Source of the DNA: Clostridia bacterium
GTDB taxonomy: Bacteria > Bacillota > Clostridia > Oscillospirales > CAG-272
Direction of reading: 5' to 3'
NCBI GenBank assembly: GCA_017450965.1
Contig: JAFSSQ010000077.1
Coordinates: forward strand, 1 to 41,814
DNA: 41,814 nucleotides
The translations under genes and the position numbers were made by a program. Shown piece by piece: positions 8,220 to 15,160 of the stretch (positions are counted from its first letter, which is position 1; each line of letters starts with the position of its first letter). The notes under the pieces were generated by a model. That model was not told the DNA's origin. It ran no database searches and worked only from the letters and a program-made list of their open reading frames with translations.

Positions 8220-8750
8220 ATGAAGATGAAAAAACTCCTCGCCCTCCTTTTCGCGGCGGCCGCGCTCTGCCTCCTCGCCGCCTGCGCGAAAACGGAAAAC
8301 TCCGTTCCGACCGGGATGAAGCTCGCCAGCAGCGAGATCGTCGCCTACCGCCTCTACGTGCCGGAGAACTGGACGGTCGATATGTCCACCGGCGTTACCT
8401 CCGCCTACGTTTCCTCCTCCGACCGCTCTAACCTCTCGGTCGTCTTTTTCGATACGACCGAGGCGGAGGGAGAGGATCCCGCCGCTTATTTTGCCCGTTA
8501 TCAAAAAGAATATAAAGAAACGCTCGGCGATATGACCGAGCCGGAGGAAAGCGACGCAAAGCTCGACGGGGTCGACGCAAAGCAGTACGTCTGGTCCGCC
8601 AAGGTCGCGGGGGCGGAATACCGCTTCCTCCAGATCTACTGCGTCAAGGACGGGCGCATCTATCTTCTGACCTTCACCGCCACGCCGGAAAAGTACGAGG
8701 AGCATCTGGAAAAGCTCGGCATCATCCTTGCCAATTTCCGCTTTGCGTGA
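8220..8750 (+). CDS. PsbP-like lipoprotein
   Basis: This 176-residue protein has a lipoprotein signal peptide ending in LLAAC with Cys22. The mature domain (YRLYVPENWTVDM, SNLSVVFFD, AAYFARYQKEYKETLG, GRIYLLTFTATPEKYEEH, ILANFRF) follows the pattern of PsbP/DUF1795-like domains, small extracytoplasmic folds without known catalysis. The start is chosen at 8220, where MKMKK opens a proper signal peptide and AGAAGG precedes it; the in-frame extension upstream only overlaps murD. Its stop lies one base before the cysteine desulfurase start, so the two are coupled. Role unknown. Confidence 0.85.
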   Translation: MKMKKLLALLFAAAALCLLAACAKTENSVPTGMKLASSEIVAYRLYVPENWTVDMSTGVTSAYVSSSDRSNLSVVFFDTTEAEGEDPAAYFARYQKEYKETLGDMTEPEESDAKLDGVDAKQYVWSAKVAGAEYRFLQIYCVKDGRIYLLTFTATPEKYEEHLEKLGIILANFRFA

Positions 8751-8751
8751 G

Positions 8752-9915
8752 ATGAAAGCGATCTACCTCGACAACAGCGCGACGACCCCGGTCTGCGCGG
8801 CGGCGCGGGAAGCCGCCCTCGCGGCGATGACCGGGCTCTGCGCCAACCCCTCCTCCCTCCACTCCGCCGGGTTTGAAGCGGAGCGGACCGTCTCCCGCGC
8901 AAGGGAAACGCTCCTTGCCGCGCTCGGCTCGGATCCCGCCTCCGGCCGGATCGTCTTTACCGGCTGCGGGAGCGAGGCGAACAACCTCGCCGTGCTCGGC
9001 GCCGCCCGCGCCAAACGCTTCCGCGGAACGCCCCGCCTGATCACAACGGACGGCGAGCATCCCTCCGTTGCGGAGCAGACAAAGGTCCTCGCCGCCGCCG
9101 GATGGGAGGTCCGCGCCGTCCCCACAAAGGGCGGCGTCCTCGATCTCGGAGCGCTTGACGCCCTCCTCACGCCGGAGACCGCGATCGTCTCGCTGATGCT
9201 CGTCAACAACGAGACGGGCGCTCTCTACGATCTCCCCGCCGCTTTCCGCCTCGCCCGGCAAAAATGCCCCGGCGCGTTTCTCCATACCGACGCGGTGCAG
9301 GCGTTTCTCAAGGTCCCCTTCTCGGTCAAGACCCTCGGATGCGACGCGCTGACCGTCAGCGCGCACAAAATCGGAGGGCTGAAGGGCGTCGGCGCGCTCT
9401 GGTACTCCGCGGAAACGGAAAAAAAGCGCCGCCTCTCCCCCGTGATCTACGGCGGGGGGCAGGAAAACGGCCTGCGCGGCGGGACGGAAAACGTCCCCGG
9501 GATCGCCGCTTTCGCCGCCGCGATCGGGGAAAACCGCCCGCTCCTTGCCCGCTTCGGCGAGCATACCCGCGCCCTGACCGACCGCATCGCCCGCACCCTC
9601 ACGGAGGCGGGGCTCGGCGTGACCGTCAACCGGCCGCCCGTCTGCGCGCCGCATATCCTCAGCGTGACCAATCCCCGCGTCAGAAGCGAAACGCTCGTGC
9701 ATTTCCTCTCCGCCCGGGGGATCTACGTTTCCGCCGGCTCCGCCTGCTCCTCGCACGCGTCTCACCTCTCTCCCGTCCTCCCCGCCTTCGGGCTGGACGA
9801 GGCGGCGGCCGGCCGCACCGTCCGCGTCTCCCTCTCGCTCGACACGAGCGCGGAGGACGCAGACGCCTTCTGCGCCGCCTTCCTCGACGGCGTCTCCACC
9901 CTGGCCGGCCGGTGA
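8752..9915 (+). CDS. Cysteine desulfurase (IscS/NifS family)
   Basis: This 387-residue PLP enzyme takes sulfur from L-cysteine as an enzyme persulfide for Fe-S cluster or thiolation pathways. The family N-terminus YLDNSATTPV is present; GCGSEANN and DGEHPS line the PLP site; HTDAVQA follows; SAHKIGG carries the PLP lysine Lys206; GGGQENGLRGGTENV is conserved; and SAGSACSS carries the persulfide Cys332. The start at 8752 follows the lipoprotein stop by one base. No IscU, SufU or ThiI partner lies beside it, so the sulfur acceptor cannot be named. It ends the murD operon. Confidence 0.93.
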   Translation: MKAIYLDNSATTPVCAAAREAALAAMTGLCANPSSLHSAGFEAERTVSRARETLLAALGSDPASGRIVFTGCGSEANNLAVLGAARAKRFRGTPRLITTDGEHPSVAEQTKVLAAAGWEVRAVPTKGGVLDLGALDALLTPETAIVSLMLVNNETGALYDLPAAFRLARQKCPGAFLHTDAVQAFLKVPFSVKTLGCDALTVSAHKIGGLKGVGALWYSAETEKKRRLSPVIYGGGQENGLRGGTENVPGIAAFAAAIGENRPLLARFGEHTRALTDRIARTLTEAGLGVTVNRPPVCAPHILSVTNPRVRSETLVHFLSARGIYVSAGSACSSHASHLSPVLPAFGLDEAAAGRTVRVSLSLDTSAEDADAFCAAFLDGVSTLAGR

Positions 9916-9937
9916 GAGGAAGAAAAAGAAAAGAATA

Positions 9938-10100
9938 CCTCCTTTTCTGAAGAAAAGGAGGCGAAAAGACTTTCTGAAAAGGGAAGAACAGGGAGCGAAC
10001 AAAGCGTACAGTATCAAAAAGCCGGTCGGTCTGACCGGCTTTTTGCTTGGGCGCGACGGCGGGAGAGGTCCGAGCGCGGGTCGCCTCTCGCCTCAGGGGG
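9938..10100 (+). repeat. Operon-end composite element, copy 1
   Basis: Three parts follow in order: a perfect 10-bp hairpin with UGAA loop (CCTCCTTTTC / GAAAAGGAGG, 9938-9961), a spacer starting CGAAAAGACTTTCTGAAAAGGG, and a terminator hairpin (10016-10044). A tail beginning CTTGGGCGCGACGGCGGGAG follows. The same order occurs at 24529 (plus strand) and at 12992 down to 12838 (minus strand). It lies directly after the last gene of the murD operon. Confidence 0.75.
10016..10044 (+). terminator. Bidirectional terminator after the murD operon
   Basis: The stem GCCGGTC / GACCGGC is extended by five A pairing with five T; it is G+C-rich and ends in a T-run on either strand. It is part of composite element copy 1. 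Confidence 0.88.
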
Positions 10101-10108
10101 AGCAAAAG

Positions 10109-10136
10109 AAAAGAGCAGGCGCTTGCCTGCTCTTTT
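10109..10136 (-). terminator. Terminator of the C39 peptidase/lipoprotein operon
   Basis: The 12-bp stem AAAAGAGCAGGC / GCCTGCTCTTTT has a 4-base loop and lies about 20 bases after the lipoprotein stop on the minus strand. An almost identical hairpin stands at 25040-25068 downstream of another minus-strand lipoprotein gene. Confidence 0.85.
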
Positions 10137-10156
10137 CCGGCACCATGTTTTTTCCG

Positions 10157-11392
10157 TCAGTTTTTCCATTTTGCAGCGCCGACCGGGTAGGGCGCCGACA
10201 GCGTTTCCGGATGCGCCGAACAATACGCGGGAGCGGCGTATTTAGTAAAGAACCATTTTTCTCCGATCTTTTTTGCCTCTATTTCATAGTAGCCGATATA
10301 TTCTTCCGTTCTTGTTCCGGACGCTGTCACAAAAGCATGGAACAACGCGTAATCGGCCGTATCTTTTGCCCGTTGCCAATAGACACCGCAAGTTTTGTAT
10401 TCGCTCTCGTCTTCCGCTCCCTTCAGGACGTAAAGACGCCCCTCCCATTCTTCAAACAAAGGAACGCCGTCCCGCTTTGCGTGATAGTATTCCCATGCCA
10501 GCTCCTCGGAAAAGATGCTGCGAAGTCGATTGATCGAATCTTCGCCGGGAAGATAGTCGGGAGCGCACAACTGATAGAGGGATCCGTTGAACTCTTTTTC
10601 AAGCGGCAAGGACGGCGGCTCCTCCGGGACCGAAACCGTTTTTACGCGAAGCTCGTTGTTATGATTGATCGGATGCGTTGCCGCCTCGTAGAGAAGCATA
10701 AAATCCCCGAGCGAGATCCCGACCGGCTGATAGTAATCCGGGCAGTCTTTTTTCTCGCGCATAAACCTGGTGGTCGGTTCTTCCTCATAGCCGGAGATAC
10801 GCCAGCCGTCCTTTGTATGGGAAAAACGGAACTTCTGGGTAGAAGCGAACTCGAGATCGCTGTGCGACACCGGCTCGCGGAACGTTACCTCCGCTTCCGC
10901 CCCGGTTTCACTTTGCGAAAGAAAGGACAGGCGGATTGCGTAAAGCAGGGGCATAGCGTCATAGTCTCCGCCCTCCCTTCCGGCAAGGCAGTACAGAAGA
11001 CCGTCCTGTTCTTTGACAAAACGCTTGCCAGTCGGTGTTTTTGTAAGGAGCAGCGCTTCCGCCGCTTCAGGGGTGTAGATTTTCTGCAGCCACGCCAGCA
11101 TCTTCTCTCTTGTGCTGACGTTTGTCTTTCTCCCTTCTTCATCCCCCTCTGCCGTCCAGATCGGTCTGTACTCCGGCACAAGATACATTCCCTGCCGGAT
11201 CCGCTCCGGCGCGTCTGCTCCGCAGGGAGGAAACGCTTTATAGGAGGAAAAGAAAGCGCTTATTCCGATAGACTCCTGACAAAGTGCGATAAGCTCTTCG
11301 GCCGTCTTTTCCGCGGGGGGTTCTGTTTTTGCGCACGCCGGAAGGGAGAAAACCATGCCAAACAACAGAAAAACCGCAAAAATCTTTTTCAT
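10157..11392 (-). CDS. Lipoprotein with two IseA-like repeats (tentative)
   Basis: This 411-residue lipoprotein (lipobox SLPAC, Cys20) has a strong AAGGAGGG ribosome site. The mature part appears to hold two similar domains. The first (about 95-215) runs through WLQKIYTPEAAEALL, DGLLYCLAG and KDGWRISGYE; the second (about 285-400) through LRSIFSEELAWEYY, EGRLYVLKG and GEKWFFTKYA. This pattern (helical start, 'DGxLY' strand, long beta sheet, 'DGxW' end) resembles IseA/YoeB-type inhibitors of cell-wall DL-endopeptidases, but the match is from memory and loose. It is co-transcribed 30 bases after a secreted C39-type peptidase, so a protective or inhibitory role against that enzyme is conceivable. 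Base composition is more A+T-rich than the flanking operons. Confidence 0.7.
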   Translation of the reverse strand: MKKIFAVFLLFGMVFSLPACAKTEPPAEKTAEELIALCQESIGISAFFSSYKAFPPCGADAPERIRQGMYLVPEYRPIWTAEGDEEGRKTNVSTREKMLAWLQKIYTPEAAEALLLTKTPTGKRFVKEQDGLLYCLAGREGGDYDAMPLLYAIRLSFLSQSETGAEAEVTFREPVSHSDLEFASTQKFRFSHTKDGWRISGYEEEPTTRFMREKKDCPDYYQPVGISLGDFMLLYEAATHPINHNNELRVKTVSVPEEPPSLPLEKEFNGSLYQLCAPDYLPGEDSINRLRSIFSEELAWEYYHAKRDGVPLFEEWEGRLYVLKGAEDESEYKTCGVYWQRAKDTADYALFHAFVTASGTRTEEYIGYYEIEAKKIGEKWFFTKYAAPAYCSAHPETLSAPYPVGAAKWKN

Positions 11393-11422
11393 ATACCCTC
11401 CTTATCTGCTTCGTCTTTCTTT

Positions 11423-12583
11423 TCAAAACGAATCCCAATAATTGGAACTGCAATGGATCAGTCCGCCTGCACCCAAAACAAGAACGGAGTAGACGTTTGC
11501 GGTGTTTTCAATATGGACCCCGTTATAGCTTGCGTTGTTAATGCAATCATTCAATACCATTCTGCTTCTTCCGCTGTTAGCGCTGATCCCAATGATACAG
11601 ATATAATGATAATATGTTGCGCCGTTATAATAAGCAAGATAGGTAGTGGGCCCCTTCAGAATATTCGGGATCCCCCAAGAAATGTTAGAAGATACAATAT
11701 TTTTAAACAAGTCGATTGTCCATCCCGTGCTGTACTCGTCTCCTCCGGCTTTATATCCATAGTATCCCACAGAATTCCAACTATTCAGGATAGAGAGAAC
11801 ACCGCCTACCGTGGTGCCGTCAGTAGGTGTTGTTCCCGCCTGATTTGCCAGATAATCCTGTTGCTGTGAGGGAGTGCTGCCCGGAACAATGATAGAGTCG
11901 CTTTCCGAACACTGATTGATCTGAAGAACGGAAGCGGGGCCGCAGTAATAGTCTGTTGACTGTGTTACGGTCGGAACGTCTAAAGTCATCAGAAGATCCC
12001 AGCGGTTTAGATTTCCCGTGCCGGTATTTAGTACGATGGAAGCTCCTGAAGAATAACTTGTGACCCCGAGAGAATAGGAAGAGTTATCAGAGGGAGAGAT
12101 CCGGAAATAACCGGTTGCGTCTTCCACAATGTGCCAAGTAAACGACGATGTAGAAATCGTAAGCGTTGTTCCGCTGGTTGAAATATACTTTCCGCCAACC
12201 TTCAAATAGTAATTGGAATCAGATCCGCTGTAAATAATATGGACCAGCATGCCGCTGCGGAAAAAATCAACGCTGTCAGGATCACAGGTGCTGTTATTGA
12301 TCTGGTCTTGATAAAGAGAAGACGGATAACTGTAACGAATGGCATACCCCGTTTCTTTGTTTCGCACCAAATAAACGCGGGAACTGTATAAATACGGATT
12401 GTCTGGATCGGAAGAAAGATAGGAGCTCTGAAACTTTTCCGGCGCGGGGTTTTCCTCCGGAAGCGTTTCGGATGAGCCGGCGTACGGAAAACCCGTTACC
12501 TCCGGCTCATCCGCAAAAGCGGGAAAAGACAACAGAAGAAATAAACAAGTAAGAAAACCGACAAAAACCAAAAGTTTTTTCAT
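11423..12583 (-). CDS. Secreted C39-like cysteine peptidase with N-terminal beta-trefoil-like region
   Basis: This 386-residue protein has an N-terminal signal peptide ending near AFA-DE (residue about 24). Residues about 65-200 contain repeated short strands (YLVRNKETGYAI, YYLKVGGKYIS, GYFRISPSDNSSYSL, NRWDL) like a ricin-B/RICIN-type trefoil. The C-terminal part matches papain-like C39 peptidases: DYYCGPASVLQI with nucleophile Cys214, YYHYICIIGI with His326, and MVLNDC with Asp346. It is probably secreted and may cleave extracellular peptides or wall-linked targets; the substrate is unknown. There is no ABC transporter, so it is not a bacteriocin-exporter C39 domain. It is A+T-richer than its neighbours, with heavy Ser/Thr/Asn/Tyr use, suggesting acquisition. 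Confidence 0.82.
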   Translation of the reverse strand: MKKLLVFVGFLTCLFLLLSFPAFADEPEVTGFPYAGSSETLPEENPAPEKFQSSYLSSDPDNPYLYSSRVYLVRNKETGYAIRYSYPSSLYQDQINNSTCDPDSVDFFRSGMLVHIIYSGSDSNYYLKVGGKYISTSGTTLTISTSSFTWHIVEDATGYFRISPSDNSSYSLGVTSYSSGASIVLNTGTGNLNRWDLLMTLDVPTVTQSTDYYCGPASVLQINQCSESDSIIVPGSTPSQQQDYLANQAGTTPTDGTTVGGVLSILNSWNSVGYYGYKAGGDEYSTGWTIDLFKNIVSSNISWGIPNILKGPTTYLAYYNGATYYHYICIIGISANSGRSRMVLNDCINNASYNGVHIENTANVYSVLVLGAGGLIHCSSNYWDSF

Positions 12584-12600
12584 CCTATTCTCTCCTTTAT

Positions 12601-12629
12601 TTTATACTTTTTTTGTCAACTTTTGACAA
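12601..12629 (-). promoter_or_regulatory. Promoter with overlapping inverted repeat, C39 peptidase operon
   Basis: On the minus strand TTGTCA (12624-12629) and TATAAA (12601-12606) are 17 bases apart. A perfect 7-bp inverted repeat with a 3-base centre (TTGTCAA...TTGACAA, 12613-12629) covers the -35 and part of the spacer. It looks like an operator for a dimeric repressor. Confidence 0.65.
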
Positions 12630-12837
12630 AAAATCGGGAAAAAGGATGCAAAGCCGGATCAAACAAACACGCGCATAGGACCACCTCGCTTCGTTTCAGC
12701 GTCTTTTCCGGCGCGGTATTGCTGAAACCGTATCGGAAAAGCGGGAGAAAGAACGTTTTTTGTCCTTTCGCTTATATAAACGTTTCAAAAGCCAAAAATC
12801 GTCCGCTTTTTCCGAATATTTACAAAAAGTTCACAAA
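12630..12837. other. A+T-richer intergenic stretch without a gene
   Basis: No convincing gene is seen between the C39 promoter and repeat copy 3. An 8-bp inverted repeat, GTTTCAGC (12693-12700) with GCTGAAAC (12721-12728), is the only structure noted. Together with the neighbouring repeat it forms a 418-base gap between genes. Confidence 0.5.
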
Positions 12838-12992
12838 CCGGACAGACAAAGCCGCGCGGCGTCGAATACCTCCTGCCGTCCCGCCAAAGAAAAAGCCGGT
12901 CAGACGTACTGACCGGCTTTTTGGGAACGGGAACGGCTGTCCGCTCCTTGTCACTCTTTTTTTAACCGCTTCCTTTTCTCCGGAAAAGGAAG
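12838..12992 (-). repeat. Operon-end composite element, copy 3 (minus orientation)
   Basis: Read on the minus strand this follows pyrR: a perfect 10-bp hairpin (CTTCCTTTTC / GAAAAGGAAG, loop CGGA, 12992-12969), a spacer, a terminator (12922-12890), then a tail CTTTGGCGGGACGGCAGGAG and GACGCCGCGCGGCTTTG. The tail matches copy 2 at 24651-24693 closely. Two stem positions differ from copies 1 and 2 with compensating changes. Confidence 0.75.
12890..12922 (-). terminator. Bidirectional terminator after pyrR
   Basis: The stem GCCGGTCAG / CTGACCGGC has a 5-base loop and is flanked by five A and five T. It is part of composite element copy 3 and ends the araC-type/thyX-like/pyrR operon. Confidence 0.87.
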
Positions 12993-13001
12993 ACGTTCCT
13001 T

Positions 13002-13550
13002 CTATTCCAATATCGCGACTTTCTCCTCGCCGTCGCGCTCGGTGAGGCGGACGGAGATCTGCTCGCTGTGGCGGGTGGGGACGTTTTTGCCGACGTAGTC
13101 GGGGCGGATGGGCAGCTCCCTCAGCCCCCGGTCGATGAGGACGGCGAGCTGGACGGAGTCCGGGCGGCCCTTATCGAAGAGCGCGTCGATGGCGGCGCGG
13201 GCGGTGCGGCCGGTATAGATCACGTCGTCGACGAGGACGACGTGCAGTCCGTCCGGGGAGAAGGGAAGATCGGTGCCGGAGAGGGTCGGCTGGGGGGAGC
13301 GTTTGGAGAGATCGTCCCGGTAGAAGGTGATATCCAGAGTGCCGAAAAGGGGCCTGACCCCCTCGATCGCCTCGATCCGGCCGCAGATGCGGCGGGCGAG
13401 GTCGGCGCCGCGGCGCTGGATGCCGACGACGGCGACGCGCTCGACCCCTTTGTTGCGTTCGAGGATCTCGTGGGAGATCCGGGTAACGGAGCGGCCGATC
13501 GCCGCCTCGTCCATGATCACGGCTTTTTCTTTGCGTTCGGTTTCCTGCAT
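13002..13550 (-). CDS. pyrR: PyrR pyrimidine regulator / uracil phosphoribosyltransferase
   Basis: This 182-residue protein matches PyrR. The family opening is [23 protein letters not shown], whose segments are all present; [12 protein letters not shown] follows, then FYRDDLS in the flexible hood, and the PRPP loop [17 protein letters not shown] (104-120). PyrR binds UMP and pyr mRNA leaders to control attenuation, and often has weak uracil phosphoribosyltransferase activity. The start at 13550 has GAGAGG upstream; in-frame sequence further up lies in the previous gene. Unusually, no pyr biosynthetic genes follow: it is the last gene of an operon with an AraC-type regulator and a ThyX-like protein, so it would act on pyr transcripts elsewhere. 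Confidence 0.93.
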   Translation of the reverse strand: MQETERKEKAVIMDEAAIGRSVTRISHEILERNKGVERVAVVGIQRRGADLARRICGRIEAIEGVRPLFGTLDITFYRDDLSKRSPQPTLSGTDLPFSPDGLHVVLVDDVIYTGRTARAAIDALFDKGRPDSVQLAVLIDRGLRELPIRPDYVGKNVPTRHSEQISVRLTERDGEEKVAILE

Positions 13551-13561
13551 AACGCTTCCTC

Positions 13562-14203
13562 TCAGCCCTGCGCGCCGTCCGGCTCCGGACGGTTTGCGAT
13601 CATCACGCCGGCGTAGGGAAGGGAGAGGATCCAGTCGCAGAGGGTGTGCCACTCGGGGAGCTTATGGGCGCGGCGGGCGTAGTAGATATTGGAAAGGTTT
13701 TCGTAATTCATCGTCACGGTGCGCAGCTGGTTGAAGCTGGAGGGCAGGAGCTGGATCATCTCGTGCCAGCAGGTGCGGTCCTTCGTTTCGTTGTATTTCT
13801 GCCGGACTTCTTCCAGATAGGCGATCAGAGCGTCAAGCTGCGCGAGCCCGGCGGGGGTCAGCCGGTCGCAGGAGAACATTTCCCGCGAGAAGGGGTAGGA
13901 CTGGATCTTGTGCATCGTGCTGGTGGAATTGGCGACGGTGCCGACCTTGTAGGTATCGAACTCCTTCCACCAGTAGAGGGGGGCGGTGAGATCGACGGAG
14001 ACGAAGATCTGCCGGATGAATTTGCGGTGGTCGGACCCGGCGGAGCAGAGACGGGCGGCGAGGGAGAGGTCGTTTTCCCCGAGGATATAATTCCCCTTTT
14101 CGTCGTAGGCGCTGTCGCTTTTTGCCCAGGAATTGAGGGGGTTGCGCGCGCCGCGCATCGCGTTCTCGAGGTTCATCACGGAGGTGCGTTCGATCAGGAT
14201 CAT
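13562..14203 (-). CDS. Divergent ThyX-like protein (tentative)
   Basis: This 213-residue protein has no signal peptide. The segment [29 protein letters not shown] and [11 protein letters not shown] (58-100), and the later block [34 protein letters not shown] (152-185), follow the spacing of flavin-dependent thymidylate synthase ThyX. There the RHRxxSxNExSxRY motif is followed by LPxxxxTxxxxTxNxRSLxHFxxLR and a final helix. The classical RHR of the ThyX motif is not present, so the assignment is loose and activity uncertain. Its ATG overlaps the AraC stop as ATGA, and pyrR follows 11 bases later. The nucleotide context supports a pyrimidine link. Otherwise it is an uncharacterised family. Confidence 0.6.
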   Translation of the reverse strand: MILIERTSVMNLENAMRGARNPLNSWAKSDSAYDEKGNYILGENDLSLAARLCSAGSDHRKFIRQIFVSVDLTAPLYWWKEFDTYKVGTVANSTSTMHKIQSYPFSREMFSCDRLTPAGLAQLDALIAYLEEVRQKYNETKDRTCWHEMIQLLPSSFNQLRTVTMNYENLSNIYYARRAHKLPEWHTLCDWILSLPYAGVMIANRPEPDGAQG

Positions 14204-15042
14204 AGCAGTTCCTTTCCGGCGTGTTCCGCCTGCTTGGGGGTTTTTCCCGTGTATTTTTTATAGATGCGGTAGAAGTGCGAGGTATCGTAAAAGCCGAGCG
14301 CCTCGGCGATCAGGTCGGTCGTCCAGAGGGAGGAGGAGAGCAGCTCCTGCGCCTTGCGGATGCGGAGGCGGTTGCGGTATTCGGAGGGGGAGAGCCCGCC
14401 GGAAAACTGCTTGAAGCGGGAGCGAAAGTAGCTTTCGCTGAGGAAACACATCCGCGCGAGCTCCGCGACGGGGAGATCGGCGGCGGGATTGTCCTCGAGG
14501 GCGCGGACGGCGGGCGTGAGGTTTTCAAAGCCGAGGCGCGCGCTGTCCGCCGAAAGGGAGGCGAACAGCCGGGCAAAAACGGCGAAGCAGCAGCTTTTCA
14601 TCTCCGCGGGGGTGGAGGAGGGACGGATAAAGCAGTCGAACGCCGCCTGAAAAGCGCGGCCGAGGGAGCCGGACCGGTCGTCGGCGAAGGCGAGGGGAGA
14701 GTCGTTTACTACAAGGCGGCAGCCGGCGGCGTCGGTCAGCCGGAAGCGGATGCAGAAGGTCTGCCCCGTTTTGCCGCCGGAGAGGGTTTCCGAGAGGTAT
14801 GGCGTGCCCTCGGCGATGAAGACGGCGCCGGGGGAGGAGAGGGAAACGACGGGGTCCTTTTTCCCGGGAACGTAGATATTTTTTCCGCCCTCGGCGGTAT
14901 AGGAGAGGATATTCTCCCGCCGGCCGCCGGAGAGGTAATTGTTGCGGTTTCCGTCCTCCCAGCGGCGGGAGACGGCGGCCGCCGCCCCGACGTTGAAGTC
15001 GGCGCGGGCCAGCTCGGCGAAGGAGAGGGTCCGTTCCGTCAT
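14200..15042 (-). CDS. AraC-family transcriptional regulator
   Basis: This 280-residue regulator has an N-terminal cupin-like sensor domain (about 1-150) and a C-terminal AraC double helix-turn-helix: LPVAELARMCFLSESYFRSR then TTDLIAEALGFYDTSHFYRI with the family ending YTGKTPKQ. The start at 15042 has GAGGTGGTT just upstream; the in-frame extension would run into the promoter. It is divergent from the catabolic operon beginning at 15161 and very probably regulates it in response to the sugar or an intermediate. Its gene is the first of a three-gene operon and may also autoregulate through the shared intergenic sites. Confidence 0.9.
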   Translation of the reverse strand: MTERTLSFAELARADFNVGAAAAVSRRWEDGNRNNYLSGGRRENILSYTAEGGKNIYVPGKKDPVVSLSSPGAVFIAEGTPYLSETLSGGKTGQTFCIRFRLTDAAGCRLVVNDSPLAFADDRSGSLGRAFQAAFDCFIRPSSTPAEMKSCCFAVFARLFASLSADSARLGFENLTPAVRALEDNPAADLPVAELARMCFLSESYFRSRFKQFSGGLSPSEYRNRLRIRKAQELLSSSLWTTDLIAEALGFYDTSHFYRIYKKYTGKTPKQAEHAGKELL

Positions 15043-15068
15043 AACCACCTCGCAAAAACCGTCGATTT

Positions 15069-15123
15069 TTACAATCGCATCGTCATTTATTACATTGTAA
15101 ATCATTTTCCGCCGGATTACAAT
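15069..15123. promoter_or_regulatory. Mirror-symmetric overlapping divergent promoters with three TTACAAT sites
   Basis: ATTGTAA (15094-15100) and TTACAAT (15117-15123) form a 7-bp inverted repeat. Read rightwards they give TTGTAA-17-TACAAT before the catabolic operon; read leftwards the same bases give TTGTAA-17-TACAAT before the AraC gene. A third TTACAAT at 15069-15075 lies in the AraC leader. The sites may be promoters, AraC operators or both. Confidence 0.65.
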
Positions 15124-15160
15124 AGAAACGTAAAAATTTTCCTTTACGGAGGTACTTACC

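Noticed and set aside
10157..12583. A bacteriocin export or prophage region
   Set aside because: The C39-like domain has a signal peptide and no ABC-transporter domain, and no phage genes or integrase are near.
12623..13045. A small plus-strand gene between the C39 peptidase and pyrR
   Set aside because: It crosses a terminator and the repeat element, lacks a ribosome site, and has composition unlike a protein.
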